The notes: generated by a model from the letters alone, not told the origin. A stretch of 64,000 nt of DNA from Acidobacteriota bacterium (GCA_011526565.1 WYBL01000026.1:286284-350283), one strand, 5' to 3'; shown: positions 25,943-35,524, counted from the stretch's first letter. A program made the numbers and translations.

Positions 25943-25975
25943 TCACTGAATAGTCGTAATATGTTCATTCAGTGA
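25943..25975. promoter_or_regulatory. Perfect 9-bp inverted repeat in an AT-rich patch upstream of a hybrid kinase
   Basis: TCACTGAAT (25943-25951) and its exact complement ATTCAGTGA (25967-25975) flank a 15-base centre that contains TAATAT. The patch is far poorer in GC than its surroundings. It lies 46 bases before the ATG at 26022 and 24 after the stop of the M20 gene. It could be a repressor operator overlapping a promoter or a stem-loop. There is no T-run, so a standard terminator is less likely. Confidence 0.5.
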
Positions 25976-26021
25976 TCAGCCTGTCCTCGAGGCGTGGCAC
26001 TTCCGGAGTGCGGAGGCCGCA

Positions 26022-28298
26022 ATGTATCACCGGGCCGGCTGGCCGGGGACGACTGTCGTCTGGTTGAAGGACGCCGCTGGCGCCTACCTGACGGCCGACG
26101 CGAGCCTCGGGCGGCTCCTCGGAACCGGCGCAGAACTCGTGGGCCGCACGGACTTCGATCTCCTCGACCGCGAGGCGGCCGAAGCGCGACGTGCGAAGGA
26201 CCGGGCCGCGATCGACGCCGGGACCGCGCTCGTGGACGAGGAGTGGGGGCCTGTCCCCGAGCACGGACCCCGGCTGAAGCTGGCCACGACGCGCACGCCG
26301 GTCCGCGATGCCGGAGGGCGGCTGCTCGGCGTGCTGGGCGTCGTGCGCGACGTGACCTCGGCCCGCCACGCGGAGGCCGTCGAGAAGCAGGCCGCACTGC
26401 TGGCGCGAACCAGCGCGCTCGCCCACGTCGGCGGCTGGGAATTCGACGTCGAGAGCGGCGAGGGGACCTGGACCGACGAGGTGGCCCGCATCCACGACCT
26501 CGACCCCGCATTGCCGGCCTCGGCGCAACTCGGCCTCGGGTTCTTCCAGGGCGTCCACCGCGAGGCGATCGAAACCGCGGTGCGCATGGCGATCGAAGAG
26601 CGTCGCGGCTACGACCTCGAGCTCGAGTTGATCAGCGCGCGCGGCGTGCGCAAGTGGGTGCGCACGGTCGGCCAACCCGTGGTCGAAGCGGGTCGCGTCA
26701 CCCGCCTCGAGGGCGTGTTCCAGGACGTCACGCGGCGTCATCGCGCCGAAGAGGCGCTCCGCCACAGCGAGGAAGTGCTGCGGCAGCTCGCGGAGAACGT
26801 CGAGGAGGTGTTCCGGGTCGGCGACGTCGACACCGGAGCGCTGCTCTACGTGAGCGGCGCCTACGAACGCGTGTGGGGGCGCAGCCGAGCGGAGCTGGCC
26901 GCGGCCCCGGACGCCTGGCTGGCCGGGGTGCACGAGGAAGACCGGGCTCGCGTCGAGGCCTCGCTCCCGCAGCAGGCGTCGGGCGGATACGACGTCGAGT
27001 ACCGGATCGTCCGTCCCGACGGCACGATGCGCACGATCCACGAGCGCGCGTTCCCCGTGCGCGACGGGAACGGCCGCACCGTGCGCATCGCCTTCGTCGC
27101 TCGCGACGTGACCGACGAGCGGGTTTCGCTCGACGAGCGGCTGCGACTCGAGGAACGGCTGCGCCATGCCCAGAAGATGGAGGCTGTCGGCCGCCTCGCC
27201 GGTGGCGTCGCCCACGACTTCAACAACATGCTGGGCGTGATCCTGGGCCACGCCACGCTCGCGGAGCGCGGGCTGCGGACCGGGCGCCCGGTCGAGCGCC
27301 ACGTCGAAGCGATCCGCCAGGCCGGCGAGCGCTCCGCAGGCCTGACCCGCCAGCTCCTGCAGTTCTCGCGCCGGCGGCCGCTCGCGGCTCGGGAGGTCGA
27401 CGTGGACGAACACGTGGCCGGCCTGGCGGCGATGCTGCAGGGCCTGCTGGGTGAAGACGTCGCTCTCAGCCTGGTGCGCCCCTCGGAGGCGTGGGCCGTG
27501 CGCATCGACCCCTCGCACCTGGACCAGGTGCTGACCAACCTCGCGGTCAACGCGCGCGATGCGATGTACGACGGCGGGCGCCTGACGGTCGAGGTGCGCA
27601 ACGTCGTCCTCGACGAGCGGCACTGCCGCCAGCACCCCGGTGCGCGGCCCGGAGAGTACGTGCTGCTCGTGGTGTCCGACACGGGCTGCGGCATGGATGC
27701 CGACACCCTGTCACGGGCCTGCGAGCCCTTCTTCACGACCAAGCCCGAGGGACGGGGCACGGGCCTCGGGCTGGCGACGGTCTACGGAATCGCCGAGCAG
27801 TACGGAGGTTTCGTCCACCTCTACAGCGAGCCCGGCCACGGCACCACGATCCGCCTCTACCTGCCGCGTCATCGCGGCGACGCGACCGTCGTCGCGGAAG
27901 CTCCGGCGCAGGAGGCGGCCGGCCCTGGCGGCGAGGTCGTGCTGCTGGTCGAAGACGAGGACGCCCTGCGCGAGATCGCCGGCGAACTGCTCGCCGACCT
28001 CGGCTACGGCGTGCTGGCCGCGCGGGACCCCGAGCAGGCCCTGGAACTGCTCGCGGACCCCGCCTGCCGCGTCGACCTGTTGCTCACCGACGTCGTGATG
28101 CCCGGGCTTGACGGGCGCCGGCTCGCCGAGCGGGCGCGCGCGCTGCGGCCGGGCCTCGCGGTCCTCTACGCCTCCGGCTACACCGCCGACACCATCGCCC
28201 ACCGCGGCCTGCTGGAGCCCGGCACGGACTTCGTCGAGAAGCCGTACACCGCGGCCGTCCTGGCGGAACGCGTGCGTTCCGCGCTCGCACGGCGCTGA
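26022..28298 (+). CDS. Cytosolic hybrid histidine kinase with three PAS domains and a receiver
   Basis: A 758-residue protein without membrane segments. PAS1 (about 1-118, 'TTVVWLKDAAGAYLTADASL' to 'VRDVTSARHAEAV'), PAS2 (about 125-245, ending 'QDVTRRHRAEEAL') and PAS3 (about 250-370) precede HisKA with '[20 protein letters not shown]' (His near 396). The ATPase domain has 'NLAVNARDAM', 'DTGCGMDADTLSRACEPFFT' and '[12 protein letters not shown]', and the C-terminal receiver has Asp near 689 ('LLLTDVVMPGLDG') and Lys in 'DFVEKPYTAA'. No partner gene is adjacent. The inverted repeat at 25943-25975 may control it. Confidence 0.9.
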   Translation: MYHRAGWPGTTVVWLKDAAGAYLTADASLGRLLGTGAELVGRTDFDLLDREAAEARRAKDRAAIDAGTALVDEEWGPVPEHGPRLKLATTRTPVRDAGGRLLGVLGVVRDVTSARHAEAVEKQAALLARTSALAHVGGWEFDVESGEGTWTDEVARIHDLDPALPASAQLGLGFFQGVHREAIETAVRMAIEERRGYDLELELISARGVRKWVRTVGQPVVEAGRVTRLEGVFQDVTRRHRAEEALRHSEEVLRQLAENVEEVFRVGDVDTGALLYVSGAYERVWGRSRAELAAAPDAWLAGVHEEDRARVEASLPQQASGGYDVEYRIVRPDGTMRTIHERAFPVRDGNGRTVRIAFVARDVTDERVSLDERLRLEERLRHAQKMEAVGRLAGGVAHDFNNMLGVILGHATLAERGLRTGRPVERHVEAIRQAGERSAGLTRQLLQFSRRRPLAAREVDVDEHVAGLAAMLQGLLGEDVALSLVRPSEAWAVRIDPSHLDQVLTNLAVNARDAMYDGGRLTVEVRNVVLDERHCRQHPGARPGEYVLLVVSDTGCGMDADTLSRACEPFFTTKPEGRGTGLGLATVYGIAEQYGGFVHLYSEPGHGTTIRLYLPRHRGDATVVAEAPAQEAAGPGGEVVLLVEDEDALREIAGELLADLGYGVLAARDPEQALELLADPACRVDLLLTDVVMPGLDGRRLAERARALRPGLAVLYASGYTADTIAHRGLLEPGTDFVEKPYTAAVLAERVRSALARR

Positions 28299-28305
28299 AC
28301 GATCG

Positions 28306-29250
28306 TCAGCCGAGCGGGATGCGGTCCTTGTGCTCGCGGGCCCAGGTCGCGAAGTCGCGCAGGCCGGGGTGGAGCGAGCGGCTGAGCGCGAGGTCGCGCG
28401 AGGCCACGTACTCGGCCTCGAAGTCGCGCTTGTACTGGAACATGTTGCCGAGATCCTCGGCGCCGGGGAAGCCGAGGGTGCGGTACGCCTCGGGCGGCAC
28501 GTAGGCGTAGGCGACCTCGCGCCCGAGCACGGCCGTGAGCGTGGCCGCCATCTCGCCGCCCGTCGGGTGCTCGCCGGCCACGCCGATGCTGCGGCCGTGG
28601 AACTCCGCGCCGCGGGCGAAGACGCCGAAGGCGCAGCGGCCGATGTCGCCCGCGGCGATGCCCGGCAGGCGCTTGTCGGCCATCGGCAGCGCGAAGGCCA
28701 GCTTGCCGTCGGCCCCGGCCTTCGGGCCCATCCCGAAGTGGATCAGGTTGTCCCAGTAGAACGACGTGTGGAACAGCGTGTACGGCACGCCGGACTCGAC
28801 GAAGAAGCGGTTGGCCTCGCCCTTGGCGTCGAAGTGGGGAACCTTGTACTTCTCCATCAGCGTCGGCATTCGGGCATCGTCGAGCGGCACCTTGAGCCGG
28901 GTGTCCTCGAGCGTCGACCACACGACGTGCTTCACGCCGGCCGCCTTCGCCGCGGCCGCCATCGACTGCGCCTGGGCCAGCTCCTTCTCGGGCGAAAAGT
29001 GGTCCCAGAAGAACGTCACGCAGAACGCGCCGTGGGCGCCCGCGAACGCGCGCTCGAGGCTCTTCGCGTCGTCGACGTCGGCGGCGACCACCTCGGCGCC
29101 GCGGGCCCGCAGCGCCTTCGCCTTCTCCGAGTCGGCGTTGCGGGTCAGCGCCCGGGCCACGAACCGCTTCTGCGGATCGTCCAGGATCGCCTCCACCAGC
29201 CCACTGCCCTGCGCACCCGTGGCTCCCACGACCGCGATCACTTCGCTCAT
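28306..29250 (-). CDS. NmrA/HSCARG-like NAD(P)-binding protein
   Basis: A 314-residue Rossmann protein of the atypical SDR (NmrA-like) group. The dinucleotide motif is 'IAVVGATGAQGSGLVEAIL' (GxxGxxG at residues 9-15), followed by 'ARALTRNADSEKAKALRARG' and 'GAHGAFCVTFFWDHF'. 'HVVWSTLED' and 'VESGVPYTLFHTSFYWDN' are typical of HSCARG-like members. The active-site YxxxK of classical SDRs is not evident, consistent with a redox-sensing role or NAD(P)H:quinone-type activity. It is convergent with the hybrid kinase (7 bases apart). Specific substrate unknown. Confidence 0.85.
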   Translation of the reverse strand: MSEVIAVVGATGAQGSGLVEAILDDPQKRFVARALTRNADSEKAKALRARGAEVVAADVDDAKSLERAFAGAHGAFCVTFFWDHFSPEKELAQAQSMAAAAKAAGVKHVVWSTLEDTRLKVPLDDARMPTLMEKYKVPHFDAKGEANRFFVESGVPYTLFHTSFYWDNLIHFGMGPKAGADGKLAFALPMADKRLPGIAAGDIGRCAFGVFARGAEFHGRSIGVAGEHPTGGEMAATLTAVLGREVAYAYVPPEAYRTLGFPGAEDLGNMFQYKRDFEAEYVASRDLALSRSLHPGLRDFATWAREHKDRIPLG

Positions 29251-29320
29251 GCTGCGCTCCTTCTTGTTTCGGAAGACAGCAGGCTAGCACCTGGTGCTGG
29301 GGTTGTGGACGGCTCGAGCG

Positions 29321-30008
29321 CTACCGCGGCGGCACGCCTTCGCCAGAGTTGAGAGCCTGGAGCCCACTGGCGGTCGTCTGGTAGCGCTGCAATGGGCTTC
29401 GCGGGCGATCAGGCTCGGTTGGCTCGAGCCAGCCGGCTGCAAGCAGCGGCTGGAGGTGGCGAACCCGGAAGTGCTTCCGGTCGGACAACCCGAGGGTCGC
29501 CATCAGGGCGTCGCGAGTGGCCGGGGTCCTCGCGGCGGCCAGCAGCGTCAATGCCTGGGGAGCTAGCCTGGGGGGCGCTTGGGGGGTACTTGAGGGGGGC
29601 TTGGGGGGTGTTTCGGCGAGGGGGCGAAACACGACAGTGAAGAACCCATCCGCACGAAGCTCGGGCTGGGGATGACCTTGCAGCCGTGCCGCTTCCCGCA
29701 TCCTCTGGATGCCCGTGCCTGCCTTCTCGATGAAGGCGATGCGGTGAAGCAGATCGGCCACGAGGGGATTGCGCCGCACGCTCTTCCGACCCAGGTCGGC
29801 GTACCGCATTCCGGCAGGAAGGCCACCCGTTGGAATCGGTCACGCCCCTGACTGAGCCGTCGTCTCGGACCCCCAACAGGATCCGTCCCCCGAGCGTATT
29901 GGCAAAGGCGACGAGTTCGCGGGCGAACGACGCAGAGAGGTCCTCCTTGTACTCGAGAAGGGTGCCCTCGCCCTCCCGCAGCAGAATGTCGAGATCGGAG
30001 GACTTCAT
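29321..30008 (-). pseudogene. AlbA_2 / RecG-like transcriptional regulator with central deletion
   Basis: From ATG 30008 the frame encodes a classic AlbA_2 (Schlafen-like) start: 'GEGTLLEYKEDLSASFAREL' then 'VAFANTLGGRILLGVRDDGS' and 'VRGVTDSN'. At about 29825 the frame jumps to 'GGLPAGMRYADLGRKSVRRN' followed by PLVADLLHRI and FIEKAGTGIQRM, the end of the ATPase-like domain, and then a winged-helix-like C-terminus to the stop at 29321. Full-length family members are about twice as long (roughly 400-480 residues), so some 200 central residues are missing and the halves are out of frame. A fragment starting at 29809 could still be made. The family is linked to transcription control and defence islands. 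No neighbour suggests a role. Confidence 0.82.
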
Positions 30009-30121
30009 CGGCGGGGTCGCGGGACTGGAAGCGGCATGGGGCAAGTGTGTTCCAGCAGCGCGCCCGGAGGGGTCCGGGAGCGGAACCGGGACGCTGGATC
30101 GCGGCGAGGACCGGCGGCAAA

Positions 30122-31240
30122 TTACGACTGCGCGCTGGCAGGGGCGCGTCGGCGTGGGTCGAAAGGAGCGGGATCGAGCGCCGTCGGGCGGCCGAGGGCG
30201 AGGTCGGCCAGCAGGCGGCCCGTCGCGGGGGCTGTCGTGATGCCCAGGCCCTCGTGGCCCGCGGCGACCCACACCCGATCGTCCCACTGGCCGATCAGCG
30301 GCAGCTTGTCCGCGGTCGCCGGGCGGAAGCCGGTCCACACGCGGATCACGGGGAGCGTCCGCAGGGCCGGCACGTAGTCCGTCGCGCGGGCGAGCATGCG
30401 GCCGAGCAGCGGCCGGTTCAGGGCAGGCGCGAACCCGACCAGTTCGCGCGACGAGCCGAGCAGGAGCTGGCCGGTCGCGCGCGGCTGGACGTTCATCGCG
30501 ACCGACTCGGCGCTCATCGTGTGGGCGCTCTTGAGGTAGCCGAGCTCGACCAACTGGTGGCGGACGAGCCCCGGGGCGCGGTCGGTGATCGCCAGGTGAC
30601 CCTTGCGCGGGATCACGGGGAGGCCGGGGGTCAACTCCGGCGCGCGCACGCCGGCGGCGTTGACGGCGAAGCCGCAGGCGATCGGGCCGCGGGTGGTCTC
30701 GACAAAGCCCGCTCCCAGCGCGGTCGCCGTGACGTCCGCGGAGACGATCGCGCCGCGCGCGCGGGCCGCGGCGAGCAGCGCGCGCGCCGCGTTGGGCGGG
30801 TAGAGCACCGCGTCGCCCGGCACCCGCAGCGCGCCCGCGAGGCCCGGGCGCAGCGCGGGCTCGGCCTCGCGCAGCGCGGTCGCGTCGAGCACCTCGGCCG
30901 CAAGGCCCGCCGCGGCGCAAGTCGTCGCCTTCGCTCGCACGTGGGCCTGCTCCTCGTCGTCGGCCGCCACCCACAGCGTGCCGCAGGCGTCGCGCTCGAC
31001 GTCGGCGGGCAGCGCGTCCCAGCGCTCGCGCCACAGGCGCAGTGACTCGCGGGTCAGGGCGAGCTGGGCGGGTGAGTCGTCCATCGCGACCAGGTGGCCC
31101 ATCGCCGCAGCGGTCGTGCCGCCGCCGGGGAACGCCGACTCGATCACGTGGACCCGCAGCCCCGCTTCGGCGAGGGCCTCGGCGCAGGCCGCGCCGACGA
31201 TGCCGGCGCCGACGACGACGGCGTCGGGCGCCGCGCTCAC
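30122..31240 (-). CDS. FAD-dependent oxidoreductase, D-hydroxyproline oxidase/dehydrogenase-like
   Basis: A 372-residue DAO-type flavoprotein starting with GTG at 31240 (GTGA overlap with the epimerase stop). 'AVVVGAGIVGAACAEALAEA' is the FAD-binding GxGxxG at the N-terminus. 'HLVAMDDSPAQLALTRESL', 'VNAAGVRAPEL', 'LGYLKSAHTMS' and the late 'GHEGLGITTAPATGRLLADL' are typical of glycine/D-amino-acid oxidase relatives. Within a 4-hydroxyproline operon it most likely oxidises cis-4-hydroxy-D-proline to a pyrroline carboxylate. It is the last gene of the four-gene operon. Confidence 0.82.
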   Translation of the reverse strand: MSAAPDAVVVGAGIVGAACAEALAEAGLRVHVIESAFPGGGTTAAAMGHLVAMDDSPAQLALTRESLRLWRERWDALPADVERDACGTLWVAADDEEQAHVRAKATTCAAAGLAAEVLDATALREAEPALRPGLAGALRVPGDAVLYPPNAARALLAAARARGAIVSADVTATALGAGFVETTRGPIACGFAVNAAGVRAPELTPGLPVIPRKGHLAITDRAPGLVRHQLVELGYLKSAHTMSAESVAMNVQPRATGQLLLGSSRELVGFAPALNRPLLGRMLARATDYVPALRTLPVIRVWTGFRPATADKLPLIGQWDDRVWVAAGHEGLGITTAPATGRLLADLALGRPTALDPAPFDPRRRAPASAQS

Positions 31241-32187
31241 GCGGTGGTGCAGCCGGCGCGGAAGGGGTCGGCGGGGTCGAAGCGCAGGCTCGCGCGCGCG
31301 GTGAGGAACGCGCGGCCGCGCAGGTGCGGCACGAGCAGGCCGCCGCGCTCCTCGAGCCAGCCCTCGAACACGCCGCCCGCCAGGCCCTCCTGGCGCCAGC
31401 GCTGGCCCGGCGCCAACTGGCCGCGGGCGTGCAGCACCGCCATCTTGGCCGAGGTGCCGGTGCCGCACGGCGAGCGGTCCCACGCCGCGCCCGGGCACAG
31501 CACGAAGTTGAGCGAGTCGGCGTCGGGCCGGCGCGGTGGCGCGAACAGCTCGACGTGGTCGATCGGAGCGCCGTCGTCGCCGGTGACGCCGGCCGCGGCC
31601 AGCGCGTCGCGGAGCCGCGTCGCCAGCGCGACCAGCTCGCGGGCGCGCTCGACCGCGAGCCGTTCGCCGGGCAGCGAGGCGAGGAAGAACCAGTTGCCGC
31701 CCCAGGCGACGTCGCCCACGACGCAGCCGAGGTCGGGCACTTCGACCGCGACGTCGCGGCGGGCGCAGCGCGCGGGCACGTTCTCGATGGTCACGAGCGG
31801 GCCCTCGGCCGCGGCGCGGACCGGGCCCACGGGGGTGTCGAGCTGCAGCCACCCTTCGCCGAAGCGGCCGAACTCGCACAGAGTGCGCACCACGCCGATC
31901 AGGCCGTGGCCGCACATGCCGAGGGTGCCGACGTCGTTGAAGAAGATCACGCCGGCGACCGAGCCCGGCGTCACGGGCGGGGTCAGCAGCGCGCCGACGA
32001 TCGCCTCGTGGCCGCGCGGCTCGAGCACCACCGCGCGCCGCAGGTGGTCCTGGCGCGCGCGCAGGAACTCCCGGCGCTCCGCCATCGTCGCGCCCTCGGG
32101 CTGCGGCCAGCCGTCGACGACGACCCGGGTCGGCTCGCCCTCGGTGTGCGAGTCGACGACCTCGATGGCGGCGGGGAAGTCTGTCAT
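31237..32187 (-). CDS. 4-hydroxyproline 2-epimerase (proline racemase family)
   Basis: A 316-residue protein from ATG 32187 (ATGA overlap). The start 'IEVVDSHTEGEPTRVVVDGW' is diagnostic of the proline racemase family. Both catalytic cysteines are present: C92 in 'GTLGMCGHGLIG' and C241 in 'DRSPCGTGTSAKMA'. Two Cys indicate epimerase or racemase activity; trans-3-hydroxyproline dehydratases replace one by Ser or Thr. It interconverts trans-4-hydroxy-L-proline and cis-4-hydroxy-D-proline without cofactor. The flanking oxidase and semialdehyde dehydrogenase support hydroxyproline over proline as substrate. Confidence 0.92.
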   Translation of the reverse strand: MTDFPAAIEVVDSHTEGEPTRVVVDGWPQPEGATMAERREFLRARQDHLRRAVVLEPRGHEAIVGALLTPPVTPGSVAGVIFFNDVGTLGMCGHGLIGVVRTLCEFGRFGEGWLQLDTPVGPVRAAAEGPLVTIENVPARCARRDVAVEVPDLGCVVGDVAWGGNWFFLASLPGERLAVERARELVALATRLRDALAAAGVTGDDGAPIDHVELFAPPRRPDADSLNFVLCPGAAWDRSPCGTGTSAKMAVLHARGQLAPGQRWRQEGLAGGVFEGWLEERGGLLVPHLRGRAFLTARASLRFDPADPFRAGCTTA

Positions 32188-33737
32188 CCCGCAACCCCCA
32201 GCGGGTCGCGGGTCAGTGCGCCGTCGACTCGGCGCCAGAGGCCGCGCGGGTTCTCGTTGCGCAACTCCTCCGGCAGCGCCGCGGCCGGCGCGTCCTGGAA
32301 GCACACGGGGCGCGCGAAGCGCAGGATCGCCGCGGTGCCGACCGACGTGAAGCGGGCGTCCGTGGAGGCAGGCCAGGGGCCGCCGTGATGCATCGCGGGG
32401 GCGACCTCGACGCCGGTGGGCACGCCGCCGAACAGCAGGCGCCCGACGCGGTCGCGCAGGGCGTGGATCGCGGGGCCGTGCGCCTCGAGCTCGGCGGCCT
32501 CGGCGTGGACCGTGCCCGTGAGCTGACCCGGGAGCCCGGCGACGAGCGCGGCCAGTTCGGCCGCGTCGCGCCAGCGCACGACCAGGGCGGCGGGGCCGTA
32601 CAGCTCTTCGGCGAGCCGCGGCTGCGCACGGAACGCGTCGGCGTCGGCCTCGAAGAGCGCGGCGGGCGCGGCGGCCGCGGGCGCGCCCTCGGGGCGGAGC
32701 GCGGTGCCGACCTGCCGCACGCCCGGCAGTGCGCCGCGCGCCGCGGTTTCGCTCGCGTAGGCGGCGGCGATGCCGTCGTGCACCGTGACGCCGGGGACGG
32801 TGGCCGCCAGCGCCGCACCGAGGGCCGCGACGAACGCGTCCCCGGCGGCGCCGGCCGGGACGAACAGCAGGCCGGGGCAGGTGCAGAACTGGCCGGTGCC
32901 CTGGGTGATCGAGCTCGCGAAGGCCGTGGCCAGCGCCGCGCCGCGGGCCGCGAGCGCGGCGGGCAGTAGCAGCACCGGGTTGGACGAGCCCATCTCGGCG
33001 AACACCGGGATCGGGTCCGGACGGGTCGCCGCGGCGTCGAACAGCGCCCGACCGCCTCGGTAGGAGCCGGTGAAGGCGACCGCGCGGATCGCCTCGTGCA
33101 GCACCAGGGCGCGGCCGACGTCGGGGCTCGCGCCCTGGACCAGGCCGAACGTGCCGGCGGGCATCCCGGTCGCGGCGCAGGCGTCGCGCAGCGCGGCGGC
33201 GGCCAGCGCGGAGGTGCCGGGGTGCGCGGGGTGGGCCTTGACCACGACCGGGCAGCCGGCGGCCAGTGCGGAGGCCGTGTCACCGCCTGCCACCGAGAAG
33301 GCGAGCGGGAAGTTGGAGGCGCCGAACACCGCGACCGGCCCCAGCGGGACCAGCATCCGCCGCAGGTCGGGCTTCGGCGGCGTGCGCCGTGGGTCGGCGC
33401 GATCGATGCGGGCATCGACCCACGAGCCCTCGCGCACCAGCGCCGCGAACATCCGGAGCTGGTTGACGGTGCGGCCGCGCTCGGCCTCGAGCCGCGGGCG
33501 CGGCAGCCCCGTCTCCTGCTCGGCACGGACGAGCAGCGCGTCGCCCAGCCCGAGCAGCGCCTCGGCCGCGGCGTCGAGCAGCGCGGCCCGCCGCTCGGCT
33601 GGCAGCGCCGCGAAGGCGGGGAAGGCCGCGGCCGCCGCCCGGCAGGCGGCGTCGATCTCGGCGGGCGTCGCGTCCACGTAGTGCGGCGCGAGTGCCTGGC
33701 CCGTGCGCGGGTCGCGTGCCGTGAACGGGCCGCTCAT
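32184..33737 (-). CDS. 2,5-dioxovalerate (alpha-ketoglutarate semialdehyde) dehydrogenase
   Basis: A 517-residue aldehyde dehydrogenase from ATG 33737. It begins 'FTARDPRTGQALAPHYVDAT'. 'PLGPVAVFGASNFPLAFSVA' and 'GDTASALAAGCPVVVKAHPA' bind NAD(P). The catalytic Glu is in 'VFAEMGSSNPV' (about 247) and the Cys in 'GTGQFCTCPG' (about 282). 'MHHGGPWPASTDARFTSVGT' near the end is typical of the type III alpha-ketoglutarate semialdehyde dehydrogenases of hydroxyproline and sugar-acid pathways. It yields 2-oxoglutarate, the last step of 4-hydroxyproline breakdown. It overlaps both neighbours by 4 nt. Confidence 0.9.
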   Translation of the reverse strand: MSGPFTARDPRTGQALAPHYVDATPAEIDAACRAAAAAFPAFAALPAERRAALLDAAAEALLGLGDALLVRAEQETGLPRPRLEAERGRTVNQLRMFAALVREGSWVDARIDRADPRRTPPKPDLRRMLVPLGPVAVFGASNFPLAFSVAGGDTASALAAGCPVVVKAHPAHPGTSALAAAALRDACAATGMPAGTFGLVQGASPDVGRALVLHEAIRAVAFTGSYRGGRALFDAAATRPDPIPVFAEMGSSNPVLLLPAALAARGAALATAFASSITQGTGQFCTCPGLLFVPAGAAGDAFVAALGAALAATVPGVTVHDGIAAAYASETAARGALPGVRQVGTALRPEGAPAAAAPAALFEADADAFRAQPRLAEELYGPAALVVRWRDAAELAALVAGLPGQLTGTVHAEAAELEAHGPAIHALRDRVGRLLFGGVPTGVEVAPAMHHGGPWPASTDARFTSVGTAAILRFARPVCFQDAPAAALPEELRNENPRGLWRRVDGALTRDPLGVAG

Positions 33738-35497
33738 CGCGCGCGCTCCGCGTCCGCGATCCACGCCTCCACCCTTGCCGCCAGCGCGTCCATCGGCAGC
33801 GGGCCGCCGAGCAGCACCGCGTCGTGGAACGCGCGCACGTCGAAGCGCGGGCCCAGCCGCTCCTCTGCGCGCGCGCGCAGCGCGCGGATCTGCAACTCGC
33901 CCATCTTGTAGGCGAGGGCCTGGCCCGGCCAGGAGATGTAGCGGTCGGTCTCGGTCGTCACCTCGTGCAGCGAGAGCGCGGTGTTCGAGGCCAGGAACTC
34001 GAGCACCTGCTCGCGGGTCCAGCCCTTCCAGTGCAGCCCGGTGTCGACCACCAGGCGGCAGGCGCGCCACATCTCGTACGTCAGGCGGCCGAAGTCGGCG
34101 TACGGGTCCTGGTAGAAGCCGGCCTCGAGGCCGAGCCGCTCCGCGTACAGCGCCCAGCCTTCGACGTAGGCCGTGCTGCCGCCGTAGCGCAGGAACGGCG
34201 GCAGGTCGGCGAGCTCCTGGTGCAGCGCGATCTGCAGGTGGTGGCCGGGCACCGCCTCGTGCAGCGTCAGCGCTTCGAGCGTGTAGAGGGTGCGCGTGTT
34301 CAGCGCGTAGGTGTTGACCCAGTACAGGCCCGCGCGGGTGCCGTCCGCGGCGCCTTCGACGTAGCGGCCGCCCGTGTACTTCGGCGCGATCTCGTCGGGC
34401 ACCGGCTCGACGCCGTACGGCAGCCGCGGCAGCGTGCGGAACAGCTTCGGCAACTGCGCGTCCATCTTCTTGGCGAGGAACGAGGCGCGCTCCAGGAGCT
34501 GCTGAGCGGTCTTCGGGTAGAAGCGCTCGTCCTCGCGCAGGAACTTCAGGAACGCGGCGAAGTCGCCCTCGAAGCCGGCCTTCGCCTTGACCTGCTCCAT
34601 CTCGGCGCGGATCCGCTTCACCTCGGCGAGGCCGGTCTCGTGGACCTGGTCGGGCGTGACGTCCATCGTCGTGAACGACTTCACGAGGTGGGCGTAGAGC
34701 TCGCGGCCGCGCGGCCACTCCGAGGCGCCCAGCGTGTCGCGCCCGCCGGGCAGGTACTCCGCGGTGAAGAACGCGAGCAGGTCGCGGTAGGCCGGCACCA
34801 CCGCCTCGCGGATCGCGGCCCGTCCCGCCTCGCGCAGCCGCTCGCGGTCGGCCTCCGGCACGCCGGGCGGGAAGTTCGCGAACGGCTTCCAGAACCGGCT
34901 CTCTTCGGCGTTCTCGACGACGTGGGCGGCGATCGTGCCCTCGTAGCCCTTCATCACGACCTTCGGCTGCGTGAAGCCGTCGCGCAGGCCAGCCTTCAGG
35001 TGCTCCGTCTGCTGGGCGAAGTAGCGGGGGATCGCGCGCAGCCGCGCGACGTAGGCCTCGTAGTCCTCCGTGCTCCGCAGCGGGACCGAGGAGGGCAGGA
35101 AGGCGATGCCGGTGTGGAAGCCGCTGTCGGCGTTGATCGGCAGCCGGTACATCCCGAGCTCGAGCTCGGCCAGCGCGTCCTTCCACTGCCGCTCGAACAC
35201 GAGGGCGTGGGTGCGCTCGACGGGCGAGAGCGTCGCCAGGTCGATCGCGGCCAGCCGCGCGAGGAAGGTGCGCGCGCCCTGGCGCTGGCGCTCGAGGTCC
35301 TCGGGCCCGACGGAGGGCAGGCGATCGATCCCGAGACGGTCGCCGAGCGCTGTGGCGAGCAGCGGGTCTTCGGCGAGGCGAAACTGCCACGCTTCGTCGA
35401 AGAGCGCGTGCAGCCGGCGCGACTCGGTCTCCGGCGCAGCCCCTGCGGCCGCCGCGGCGCTGAGCAGCCCCGCGGCCACGATCCCGGTGAAACGCAT
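33734..35497 (-). CDS. DUF885-family secreted metallopeptidase-like protein
   Basis: A 587-residue protein with a signal peptide ('[20 protein letters not shown]') after an AAGGGGGG ribosome-binding site. DUF885 hallmarks include '[20 protein letters not shown]' (HExxPGHH zinc-type motif near residue 411), '[20 protein letters not shown]' and '[20 protein letters not shown]'. Family members are thought to be M1/M32-like carboxypeptidases or related hydrolases. It is first in the operon and overlaps the dehydrogenase by ATGA. An exported peptidase here suggests that hydroxyproline comes from peptides such as collagen-like or plant-wall proteins. That link is inferred from context. Confidence 0.88.
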   Translation of the reverse strand: MRFTGIVAAGLLSAAAAAGAAPETESRRLHALFDEAWQFRLAEDPLLATALGDRLGIDRLPSVGPEDLERQRQGARTFLARLAAIDLATLSPVERTHALVFERQWKDALAELELGMYRLPINADSGFHTGIAFLPSSVPLRSTEDYEAYVARLRAIPRYFAQQTEHLKAGLRDGFTQPKVVMKGYEGTIAAHVVENAEESRFWKPFANFPPGVPEADRERLREAGRAAIREAVVPAYRDLLAFFTAEYLPGGRDTLGASEWPRGRELYAHLVKSFTTMDVTPDQVHETGLAEVKRIRAEMEQVKAKAGFEGDFAAFLKFLREDERFYPKTAQQLLERASFLAKKMDAQLPKLFRTLPRLPYGVEPVPDEIAPKYTGGRYVEGAADGTRAGLYWVNTYALNTRTLYTLEALTLHEAVPGHHLQIALHQELADLPPFLRYGGSTAYVEGWALYAERLGLEAGFYQDPYADFGRLTYEMWRACRLVVDTGLHWKGWTREQVLEFLASNTALSLHEVTTETDRYISWPGQALAYKMGELQIRALRARAEERLGPRFDVRAFHDAVLLGGPLPMDALAARVEAWIADAERAR

Positions 35498-35524
35498 CGG
35501 CCCCCCTTGCAGCGAGAACGGGCC

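Noticed and set aside
25943..25975. Inverted repeat as a rho-independent terminator of the M20 gene
   Set aside because: The loop is 15 bases, the stem AT-rich and there is no T-run after it, so an operator role is more plausible.
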